Positions 36,201 to 45,700 of a stretch of 64,000 bases of DNA are shown one piece after another (within the stretch, counting starts at the first letter, position 1; the number at the start of each line of letters is the position of its first letter). Under the pieces are notes generated by a model. That model was not told the origin of the DNA and did no database searches. It saw only the letters and a program-made list of their open reading frames with translations. Position numbers and translations under genes: made by a program. The stretch is from Trileptium ribeirensis (Eukaryota > Nematoda > Enoplea > Enoplida > Thoracostomopsidae): contig JASANE010021424.1 of the NCBI GenBank assembly GCA_030248225.1, forward strand, positions 1 to 64,000, given 5' to 3'.

Positions 36201-37340
36201 CAAGGGCTCGCCATACTCACGTTCTGCACCTATAAAATATCAATTTGCATGCGTAAAAATCCCTAAAATTCCTTCTAAAATCATCAAATACGTTACACTC
36301 TATCAATCGTACTTCCAACCTAAAAATTACAAAAATACAACAAAATATGACAAACAGAATACATAAAATCATGGTAAACACAGGCGCTTTTATGGCCTGA
36401 CCAGTCAAATAAAATAGTACAATTATAGCACAAAATGATCATGAACGGTATATAAACGACAACAACAATAGGGCGGCGCTTTTATGGCCTCATACAATAC
36501 AACGAACGGTATGAATGAATAACATACGACAATCATATATATAACTGGTTAACACTTATGTCCCAATCAATTTGCTGGATCTTGTACCTGAAAATACATA
36601 TGAGCAACAACATCGATTCCAACGGTACACAATTATATGATACGATCATGGTAATATATATCAAAACGTGCCTTTATGGCCATCAAAGTAACAAGAATAC
36701 AACAAGAACAATGATAACGATACGTAATTCAATACATATATCAATGATGCCTTTATGGCCAATGATATACGATAAAAATCATGCAAATGCCAATATATAT
36801 ACCAAGGCGTGCCATCGGGGCACTACAATCAAAGTATGGATATACATATCTGTATATACAGTTACAATTCCTTGACGAATATCCATCCCTGAAATAGCAA
36901 TAACGATACCCATCTTGACCAAAACGACGTCGGCGGTGCAGGCCGAAATACTGAAGATACGAGTCGGTTACATAGCGGGACTCTCTGAATCTGATTATTC
37001 CGTTTACTTATATATAGATATATGGTGCGATTGAATTTGTTCCAATTACGTACGTATATACTTTGATTCCAGCTCTGTTTCAATTATCTACGTATATACC
37101 TGATACTTTCGGATTTATTGTACTTATGTACTGACATAACTATATTAATCTCGCGAGTCATTCCGATTGCTGATTTACGGATATACTGTGGTTCATGATT
37201 TGTGCCCGTTAGGCGATCGATAGATGAGGTGACAACAGGGCTTTATGGTCGATGGGTATATATATAGAGAACTCAATATATATATTTGCTTGGGGCGATT
37301 AATTGGTTCTGCTCACATAAATGTACGTATCGTGAGGCGA
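30285..37340 (-). repeat. giant LTR, left copy (3' LTR of minus-strand element), confirmed part
   Basis: This 7.06-kb segment aligns along its whole length with 57022-64000. It starts TGTAATATCGAC at a sharp border with the LINE tail; on the minus strand this is the LTR 3' end ...ATTACA. Identity is patchy: close to complete at about 33350-33960, low with indels at about 34640-35150. It holds many short perfect hairpins, an A-rich tract (35153-35230), and repeats of GCCTTTATGGCC. It has no ORF with a recognisable protein. The right-hand copy is cut by the window edge, so the inner limit of this LTR cannot be fixed; it may run to about 39.8 kb. A tandem pair of elements sharing 3' untranslated sequence is the alternative. 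Confidence 0.82.
36383..36760 (+). repeat. four copies of GCSTTTATGGCC motif in the left LTR
   Basis: GGCGCTTTTATGGCC occurs at 36383 and 36475, GTGCCTTTATGGCC at 36669 and ATGCCTTTATGGCC at about 36747. A hairpin form, GTGCCATCGGGGCAC, follows at about 36809. The right LTR has matching copies at about 63065, 63153 and 63346, with the fourth decayed. The role is unknown. Confidence 0.8.
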
Positions 37341-37449
37341 GGGTGGGTTCCTTACCCTTTCGGGCTATTCCCGTCGGGTGTTCCAGGTTGGGGAGAAAGT
37401 GGTGGCAGAATTCGGAAAAGTTGGTCACTATACACGTGGTCATGATTAT

Positions 37450-37880
37450 TGGGAATACAAAGTTGACAACATGGACAGGATTTTTGGTACTAAATGTTGA
37501 CCATTACACTATGGACGGGATTTTTGGTACTCGGGAAAATGTTGTCCATTACACTGTGGACTGGATTTATGGTACGCGGGAAAATGTTGTTCATTACACT
37601 GTGGACGGGATTTTTTGGTACTCGGAAAATGTTGCCCATTGTACTGTGGACATAATTATTGGTGGTCGAAAAAATGTTGACCATTGCACTGTGGTCAGAT
37701 TTATTTTTGTCCGAAAAATGTTAACCATTGGGGTGTGGTCAGGATTATTTGTGTTCGAAGAAATGTTGACCATTGGGGTGTGGTCAGGATTTTCGTAAAT
37801 GTTGACCATTATCGTGTGGTCAAGATTATGGGTTTTCGATAAAAGTTTGCCATTAGGCTGTGGTCAGGATTATCCACCTC
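37450..37880 (+). repeat. minisatellite, about 45-50 bp unit, eight to nine copies
   Basis: Units of the form 'ATGTTGACCATTACACTGTGG' followed by 'ACGGGATTTTTGGTACTCGG' are repeated with drift: early copies read 'CCATTACACTGTGGACGGG', later ones 'CCATTGGGGTGTGGTCAGG'. Open frames over it on both strands are consequences of the repeat. Confidence 0.9.
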
Positions 37881-37911
37881 GTAACGATCCGTAAGGATCT
37901 GTTACATCTCT

Positions 37912-38575
37912 TAATTTTTAAAGGGAAATTATTTGACTTTTTACTTGGGGTGGGAAGATTAAGTGCGAGTTCTAAGGGTAGTTCTGTCGGGGATTTTGGG
38001 TTCCGTTTTGGATGTTTTTTAGGTTGCTACTTCGTATTCTCACGGTTACTTTCCGTACGACGGTTTTACTTAGTTTCAACGGGTGTTTCTTTACACCTGA
38101 TTTATCGGCGTTAGGGGTTTTTACCATCCCCGTTTTCTTGGTAAAATCGGGCTCACTGGAGTCATGAGCCCTACAAAACTTTGGCCATTTGCACTTGCCT
38201 CCACTGTCGCTAAAGGCGACATATGTACAAGCACAGATAAATAAAAGTAGTCCATTAATAAATATATGGTACAATCACTAACTTAATTTCCTTGGTAGTT
38301 TATATGTCGGGATTTTCAACCAGCGATTTACGGGGTTTCATCTATGACTGCTGGCTGTATTAAAATTGTCGTTTGTAATTAAATATTATATTTACGGGCG
38401 TTCGATTATTCTATTTTCTTTGGTCCCTTTTAATATGTGGTTTCTTTTGGGATTTCCTTGCTCCGTTTTACTAATTTTGTGAAAGTTCCTTGGGTTTCCT
38501 ATAAAATTTCCAACGAAATCCTAACGGTCTTTATGACCTTCTCTTAATTTTTAAAGGGAAATTATTTGACCTAGT
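37912..38575 (+). repeat. direct repeat of a 28-bp block
   Basis: 'CTTAATTTTTAAAGGGAAAT' followed by 'TATTTGAC' occurs at 37912 and again at 38545, and in both cases 'TACTTGGGGT.GGAA' follows within a few bases. Confidence 0.85.
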
Positions 38576-39822
38576 ACTTGGGGTTGGAATATTATTCTGG
38601 GGGTCATTCTTTGGGTGTTTTCTAAACAGGATCGAGGCGAGTCGATCCTTCAAAAAGGAGAATGAACAAGGTTTTACATTTCAGTTATTCCTACAAGTCA
38701 TATTCACATAACCATGATACAAAATAATAATCACAGTCAAAATATTACGACAATTATCACGATGTCTTGTCCTAAATTTCTAAGAAAGCGGATGAAACTT
38801 TGCTTATAAAGTTTACCACGGTTGGTGATAAGTACTTTTACTGTATTTGTAGAGTATCCATAAGCTGAAGTATCAAATTTTGCGGGTTTCTTACAATTTT
38901 GTTACGCTTTTATGGGTGTTTTTGTGATTTTTCTCGGAACGATGAGTGCTACTGGGAACCAAACTTGAGGTTCCTTTTACGATGGGTTGAGGGCCTTTTC
39001 TACAGGGACTAACGTTGTAGTTTTAGAGAGGACGATGTCCTCATTTGGACGGCGTTTTTCTTGTGGTTTTCCTTGGCGTTTCCTAGGGTGCTTTCCGTGC
39101 GTTTTCTTAGGGTTAAACAGGGTTCCTTGGAGGGAACCCGTACAAAAATTGTGTAGACATAATTGGTTCATGACGACGTCGATGCTATGACGATCGACGC
39201 GAGCGTCGATTCCGTGCGTAAATGAGCACTTTTGCAATTGAGGTGGTAAAAGCTCGAAATATTAACTTTACAATGGTTACTGATAAGAGCTTTTACTGTG
39301 TAAAGTTACTCGATTAAGCAGTCTTTTAACTAAAATTTAGACAAATTTTAAGAGAGATTTGCTAAAACAGGTTCCGAAGGGGTTGGGGAAGAGAGGGTTT
39401 TGCTGGGGTTAGGGCTTTAGGGACCCTGTTGTCAAGAGTCCAATTGATACTGCAGAAGTAAATATATCGACAGTGCTGCGAAAATTCGCAAATCCTAGTA
39501 TTCCAAGCTTGAAACTACCAAAATTTTGGGCTTTACATCGACTTTACGTCCTCGCTACTATGAGTTCTTGCACCAAATTTTGGGTATCCGATTTCCTATA
39601 ACTATAATCTACACATGATATAATAGTAACAATAGTAACATATTCATACCAATACAGTACATTCAAATATCAAAACGATACATTCGTATATAATTATGAT
39701 ACATTCATAAGCAATCCACACTTCAATAAACATAATTGTCATTTCAAGTAGTGGTGAACGGGCGATTCCGATTTACTTCAATACGTTCAAGTTCCAAAAT
39801 TCTAATCCTTATTCTAATAAAT

Positions 39823-40992
39823 TTAGTATTTTCTCTGTAATTGATCTTCCAACCAACGGCTCAAATTATCGGCGAAATGCTCATTAATTACTGGTTCCCA
39901 ATTTTCATTTGTATTACTTTTGGTACAGTCCCATGCGTTAGGTGACTGCAATTCCAAAGAAAGAGGCGGCATCCTTACTTTGCGCAGCATGTGGGGCTTA
40001 CTTTGTTGAAATTCGGCGTAGGCCTCCTGAAATTCAGTCGACCAAGCCGTCATATCCGATACAAAATTCCAATAGGGTGGCGGTGGTGTTACGATAGCAG
40101 TAGCAGAGTCTGCTAGCAAATAGTCAAAGGTACATAGATAATGTCTCAGTCGCCGTACAACATGGCGAGGAGAGTCTAACGGGTGCTTTTCCCAGGTTTT
40201 CTTCCGCAAGGCAGATAAATATCCGCCTACTATAACAATAGCTTGAGTTTGTGGGGTTGCCAAACAAACAGCCATTCGGATAAGGAATTCCATAGTTGCT
40301 TTTGGCCAGCTATGGACGAAATAATCTGGTCTTTCGTTAAGTTTTAACAACGAGGCGGCGGTAGCATCGCCGAGTATTAGTGTTGTGGGCCATGAGACGA
40401 TTCCGCTTTTGTGGAAGGTGCGAATTTCTTGTAATAATCGTCCCATCACATTATGACAGTTCCTTGGGCGACGGCCCATTTTAAAATCATGAGGTCCAAC
40501 GCCTATGCCCCAGAAGCTATCGGAAGGATTAGCTTCCAGAAGCTGGGCTTCTCCTGTAGATAACAGGCTATATTTCAAGGTGGGCAGGTCGAACTTGGGC
40601 AATAATACAGTTCGCATTAGATGAGGCAGGACGGGGCGAAGAAGTTGAGTATTTACCTCGTCCAAAAATTGTTGTTTATTTCTTCGGGCAATGGATTTGA
40701 CATCTCGAGCTCCCAATCGAAGATCTTTGATATCTTGACGGGCTTGATCCTCGTTAAAAAGATAGGTAACGAGTAATTGATATCCTTGTTCTGTGGAATT
40801 GTATTCGATGGGATAATGTTGAATTGTTTGATCGAGGGCGGCCATGTTCGACAACATAGGCCAACGAGTGCCTTTAGAAAGAAAGATTTCGATCGGCTTC
40901 GAATAGTCGATGAAATAATACGGCACGGAAACGGAATTTTCATGCGATTTGTTGATATCGGCATATCGCTTCGGTCCTTTGAGATAATTCAT
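39823..40992 (-). CDS. retroelement ORF with NADAR (YbiA-like) domain
   Basis: A 389-codon ORF begins at an ATG directly preceded by an in-frame TAG. Residues about 30-205 match the NADAR pattern: 'FLSKGTRWPMLSN', 'YNSTEQGYQLL' (the conserved E-x-x-Y-Q), 'DARDVKSIAR'-type helix, 'LLSTGEAQLLEANPSDSFWG' and 'N.MGRLLQEIR'. NADAR enzymes are N-glycosidases acting on ADP-ribosyl compounds; some remove ADP-ribose from modified guanine in DNA. Residues about 215-370 have 'LILGDATAASL', 'AIVIVGGYLSALR' and 'AIVTPPPPYW', spaced like the blocks of an SGNH hydrolase but with Ala in place of the catalytic Ser. There is no signal peptide or TM segment. It is the last ORF of the element. The function in the element is unknown. 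Confidence 0.85.
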   Translation of the reverse strand: MNYLKGPKRYADINKSHENSVSVPYYFIDYSKPIEIFLSKGTRWPMLSNMAALDQTIQHYPIEYNSTEQGYQLLVTYLFNEDQARQDIKDLRLGARDVKSIARRNKQQFLDEVNTQLLRPVLPHLMRTVLLPKFDLPTLKYSLLSTGEAQLLEANPSDSFWGIGVGPHDFKMGRRPRNCHNVMGRLLQEIRTFHKSGIVSWPTTLILGDATAASLLKLNERPDYFVHSWPKATMEFLIRMAVCLATPQTQAIVIVGGYLSALRKKTWEKHPLDSPRHVVRRLRHYLCTFDYLLADSATAIVTPPPPYWNFVSDMTAWSTEFQEAYAEFQQSKPHMLRKVRMPPLSLELQSPNAWDCTKSNTNENWEPVINEHFADNLSRWLEDQLQRKY

Positions 40993-41098
40993 CTAGAATT
41001 TAAATACTTCGTCATTACTGACGGTTCTTCAGGGCGATTTTGGGTCGGAGCTCGAGGTTTGTAACGGGATTAGTGTTATTTCAGCGCTGTCAGGACGG
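40993..41098 (-). other. spacer between AT-hook ORF and NADAR ORF
   Basis: 106 bases separate the stop of the AT-hook frame (41099) from the ATG at 40992. The NADAR frame is open further upstream between 41235 and a stop at 41029, but that piece is probably an out-of-frame shadow of the preceding ORF. Translation of the NADAR ORF would need reinitiation, internal entry or a spliced RNA. Confidence 0.5.
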
Positions 41099-42768
41099 CT
41101 ATTGTCGTCCTCGACGGGGTGGTGGTCGCGGTGTTCGAACGGTTTGAAGTCCAAAGTCTTCAGGGCGTAGTGGTCTACGTCCCCATGGGTAATTCGGAAT
41201 TCTTTCTGGGTGGTGTCGAATGATATGTTCGGCACCCGGTTGATCCATAAAGTCTAAATAAGGTGAATACATTGCTCGGCTACTTGCTTGTCTACTGGAA
41301 GGATCGACTCGTGTCGGTGGTCGGACAGGGAAAGTTTGCCTTCGACCGGCACGGTCTTCATTAGGTCGCTGGGCCGTCCTACGGAAGGCTTCAGCGGTCG
41401 GAATTGTATCGGGTGGTTGCCAACGGCGTTCGTGGGCTTGTCTATACGGCATTTCACGGCGGTTGGTTGGTACATCCTGTCGTTGGACAGGTTCACTTCT
41501 CCTAGTTACAGGTATCGGGTATTTCTGACTGACATTATCTTTCTGCGACTTAATCGGTTTACATAAACTATAAGCTTTAGTTCCCATTTTTGGTATCATT
41601 GACGATCCAGCTCTGGTCCAAGTAACATTAGTTGCGGTTTGCGTATGCCTAACTGAGGCGGTACTTGCGATTACTTGCTTAACATTATTAATAGTGCGCG
41701 GTTTTGCATGTGTGCCACGCTGCGAGCTACGACTGCGTTGTGGCGAAGCGGTTGGGGTAGGTTCATCATCACTGAGTACTCGTGCTATTCCTTGTCTAAT
41801 TCTGTTTAATTCGGTTTCTGATTCTTCTGATGCACTTTCAATTGCTACTCTTTGTTTTGGAGGTCGACCTCGGCGGGTCTTAGTAATTGTCTCCTCCAAA
41901 AGTGGTTGTACTTGTTCATGTACGTGACGTGCGGTTTCTGGTACAGGTGCTGTGTTTCCTGCGAAGTGTTCTAATAATTCAGATGCAGCTTGGGAACTGC
42001 TTTCAGTTCCTTCTAATGCTCTGCCTCTTCGTTCCTCTTCCTCAGCTAAGAAGTCTCGTATGACTTCTTCAGCTATCTTTCTTCTAGTATGTCTTCCCAT
42101 AAATGCTGTTTCTGGTATGTAAGGGTCTCTTGTGTGTACTGTTTCAGATTGTCTAGGTGGTTTAGGAGGTGGTTCAGCTGGAGTGTTTCGAGATCGAAGA
42201 TGGTAGGGTCCAACGTGATCATCTCTAAATGGTGGGGAGAATGGTGTAGGTCTCACGGGAGATAAGTCGTCCGGTGAGAGCAATCGACTAAATGAACGAG
42301 GTTGGGTTACAGGTACACCAGGTTCAGAATCCATTGAAGCGTTACTAGAGTAATTCTGGTATAAGGAATCATCAGGGGACGGTGCACGATATCGAGGGAT
42401 CGGTTCGCCTTCTGGTATTCCAGGAAAAGGCTTGGGTTGTATAGGTTCTTCACGGAACTTATATTGGGGTAGCGCTGATACAGGTGCTTCCTGTTCAGGG
42501 GTAGTAACAAATGCGGTATTTCCTCGCATTGTAGTAGTGGCCATAGGCAGTGGCTCACTCGGTTCAGGTGAATCCATAATCTGTTCGGGGTGTAAGCCAG
42601 CGGGATAATCGGGCTTCGGTGCCCAAGTGGCAGCTAATTCTAAATCGCAGCGGTTATACGGGCTAGTTGAATACGGGGGCGTCCGGTGAGGGAATTGTTC
42701 GTCCTCAGCGGGTAACAAATATTCCTTTTTTCTATATACGGGTTCTGTATTTTCTAATAAAATTTTTT
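41099..42768 (-). CDS. Pro/Arg-rich AT-hook ORF, probably reached by -1 frameshift from the giant ORF
   Basis: About 555 codons in the -1 frame relative to the giant ORF. The first ATG-independent open stretch overlaps the end of that ORF, and the usual prediction of a start at 42718 falls on a TTG codon, so no ATG sits near the junction. The product is disordered and rich in Pro, Arg, Glu and Ser. It begins with the repeat 'LPAEDEQFPHR' that also closes the preceding ORF ('LPAEEEQFPHR'). An AT-hook ('TRRGRPPKQR') is coded near 41870. No enzyme domain is visible. AT-hooks bind the minor groove of AT-rich DNA, so a chromatin or integration-site role is possible, which is inference. Confidence 0.7.
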
Positions 42769-42775
42769 CTTCCGG
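42754..42775 (-). promoter_or_regulatory. candidate -1 frameshift site at the Pol/AT-hook junction
   Basis: The end of the giant ORF reads CGG AAG AAA AAA TTT TAT TAG. Six A (42768-42763) start on a codon boundary after G, four codons before the stop. Slipping back one base leads straight into the open AT-hook frame, which has no ATG of its own here. The heptamer is G AAA AAA, not a perfect X XXY YYZ, so efficiency is uncertain. Confidence 0.6.
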
Positions 42776-45700
42776 TGAGGGAATTGTTCCTCCTCAGCGG
42801 GTAAAAAAAATGGAGCCTTCCGGTGAGGGTTTTTTTCCTCCTCAACCCCTAAAAAATTTCCTTCGAAATTAGGTGATAATAATTCATCGGTTCGGCGGTA
42901 TTCTTTCCGCGTTATAGGTACTGTATGTTCGCCATATTCAGGCAGAGGACCAGTATAATTATCTGGCAAATAAGGTAATTGAGATGCGTTTTGAGTAATA
43001 AGTTCTTGAGAAATTCCGGGCCAATCATATTGTGGCGTCCGGTTAGGATCAACAATAGGTAATCGGTTAGGTATATTAGTATCCATGGCGGCTAAGTGAA
43101 TATCAGCTTGTGCTTGGGTTAAATTCGCTGCGGGCTCAACGTCATCCGCAGGTTCGGTTTCATCCGCTCGTTCGCGGGAATATTCAGGAGCAAATGATTG
43201 TCGCATTTCAGCGATTGATTCAGGGTCCGCGGCTTGGACTTCGCGGATAAACAGACGATCGGCGTTGATCGTTTCATTAGGATATTCCAATGGGGTTTGC
43301 AAATGTTCATCAGGTACGTCCTGTAAAGGATCTTCCATACCTGGAAAAGTACGAAGTGGGCGATAACAGGGTTTAGTGCGATTAAAATGCACAAGATGCC
43401 TTTTCGCATGACTTTGCGCTGTAAGGCGTATTTGGAGACATGGCGGTATGACCTTTAATATTTGATACGGTCCACACCATCTTTGTTCAAGTTTACGCGA
43501 TAAACCAGGGGTTGTGTGGTATCGATACACCCACACTTCATCTCCAACTTTATATGGAGGAATTTTAGTTTTCCGGTTATAATACTGCTTACGGTATTCA
43601 CGGGCGGCTTGCATTGAACGGTATGCATTTTCTCTAATAGTGGCAAGCCATCTTTGTACATTAGTACGATAAGCTTCAGCTCCGGGGTACTTTTCCCAGT
43701 CAGCTGGCGAGGAGATATCTCCTGGGACTCTGGGGTAATATCCGTACATCAACAGAAACGGAGGATATCGGGTAGTTGTATGCACTGACGAATTATAAGA
43801 CATTATACAATAGGGTAACAGTTCATCCCAGGTTGTATGATCATCAGGTGGTAGGGCTGCTCGTAACAAGAAAAGTAGGCTGCGATTAAATCTTTCTATT
43901 TCGCCATTGGCTTTCGGATTATAACTTAGCGTTTCACGCTTGAAGGTACGTAGTTCAGCACATAAGGCTTGCATGAGGTCGGAAATGAAACATCGACCTT
44001 GATCGGATACTAATTCAGCAGGTGCGCCATGTCGGCATACAACTTCTTTGATAAATACTTGGGCTACAGTGCGAGCTGTTTGGTTAGGGATGGCGACGGC
44101 AATAACAAACTTGGTAAATTGATCAATAAAAGCAAGTACGTACTTATTTCCAGTACGGGATTCGACACGAATATCAAGGATGTCAACGTACATCCGATGC
44201 ATAGGGGCGCTGGCTTGAGGTAGGTCGCCTAGGGCAGCTCGGACATTCTGAGGTAAGTTACGAGACTTTTGGCAGGTTACGCATCTCTTCACATAATCTT
44301 CAACATGTTTGCTCATATTTTCCCAATAATAAAATTGCTTAAGTTTACTCATAAATCTATCACGGCCTGGGTGGCCTCCAAATAGGGTATCGTGCTCATG
44401 CTTCAAGATATGGGGAATAAGTCGACGAGGAACACAAAGTTTCGGGCGATGATCATTTGGTAAGATTGGGTGTAGATACAAGATTTGTGTTGTAGGGCAG
44501 ATACGATAGTGGTGTGATTCTAATTTTAGTGTGACAGCATTTTTAGGTTCTTCAGGAAGAGTTCCTTTCTGTAAATATGTTCGAATAGGACCAAACTTGT
44601 CGTCTTGTTGTTGTAATCGAGGAATAATTGTTACTAAGTTCTTATCTGGTTCTTGGCTAAAGTGTGGTAAATACAAACCTTCTCCAGTGTCTTTCACTTG
44701 TTCGGGTCTTAATAGGACCATAGGGCTTTCACAAGCGTATCCTACTTTAACTAACGCGTCGAAAGTTTCCTTCTCAGGTGTTGCTTGGGGTTGGTTTGCG
44801 GGAGGAGGGGAATCTTCCTGAGGTGGATCGGGTGCACTTGAAGGACCAGGGTTTTGTTCGCTAGGACCTGGTTCAGGGCTTCCTATAACTCCTGAGCCTA
44901 CGATGACATATTCTTGGGGATTACTAACTATTTCGGGTTCACCGTAAGTATCTAATATTCTCCTACGTAATCCTTCTGTCAGTTTAGGTACTTCTGCATT
45001 AGGCATCATTTGTTGCAATTTCTTAAGCGTCCGTTTAACGAACTTATCATTCGCTTCTCTCTGTTCGGGGGTTTCATCCTGTCTTTTGCGTTTTGAACCA
45101 TTCTTGCGTGACAACATTGCCACTCTTTTGCGGTACTCCTCTTCTTCGTCCTGTTCTTCCTCATTGTCTGAGGACAATGTAGTTTCTATATCGTGTTGTG
45201 GGTCTCTCGAGAGAGCATCAGCGTTTGCATTGGCCTTTCCAGGCCGGTAGATGATATCGAAACCACCAAATTCCATCAATAGTTCGTTTCTCCACTGGGC
45301 CAAACGCGAGTTTCGCGGAGGCCGATCAAAAAGAGCCTTAAGCGGCTTATGGTCAGTTTCTACATGAAATTCATGTCCTAATAGGTAATGTTTAAAATGC
45401 TGCGCGGCCCAACGTATGGCCAAAGCTTCGGCTTCAATAGCGGGGTATCTACGTTGATAGCCCACTAGGGATTTACTAGCATAAGCGATGGGTTGTACTC
45501 CTTTATCGGTTTTCTGGGATAAGACAGCTCCTAAGGCGTAACCAGAGGCATCTGTCTGTAAGACAAACGGTTTAGTAAAATCTGGGTAAATTAACAGAGG
45601 TTCTTCTACTAGGGCTTTTCGTAACTTGTTAAAAGCTTCTTCACATTGGGGTGTCCATTTGAATTCGGAGTCTTTTCGGCGAAGACCATTCAAGGGTTCG

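Larger units (their letters stand above)
37341..39822 (-). other. probable inner LTR or 3' untranslated region of the element
   Basis: This lies between the part of the left repeat that can be compared and the stop of the NADAR ORF. It has no convincing protein-coding frame. It holds a minisatellite (37450-37880), a duplicated 28-bp block (37912 and 38545), and a G-rich stretch at 39369-39425. The polypurine tract that should precede the 3' LTR must be in this interval or just inside it, but I could not pick one candidate. Confidence 0.5.

Noticed and set aside
37286..37809. ORFs of 60-170 codons over the minisatellite on both strands
   Set aside because: Open because the repeat unit lacks stops; not conserved as protein.
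41029..41235. 68-codon minus-strand ORF in the same frame as the NADAR ORF
   Set aside because: Overlaps the end of the AT-hook ORF, is closed by stops before the NADAR ATG and has no motif.
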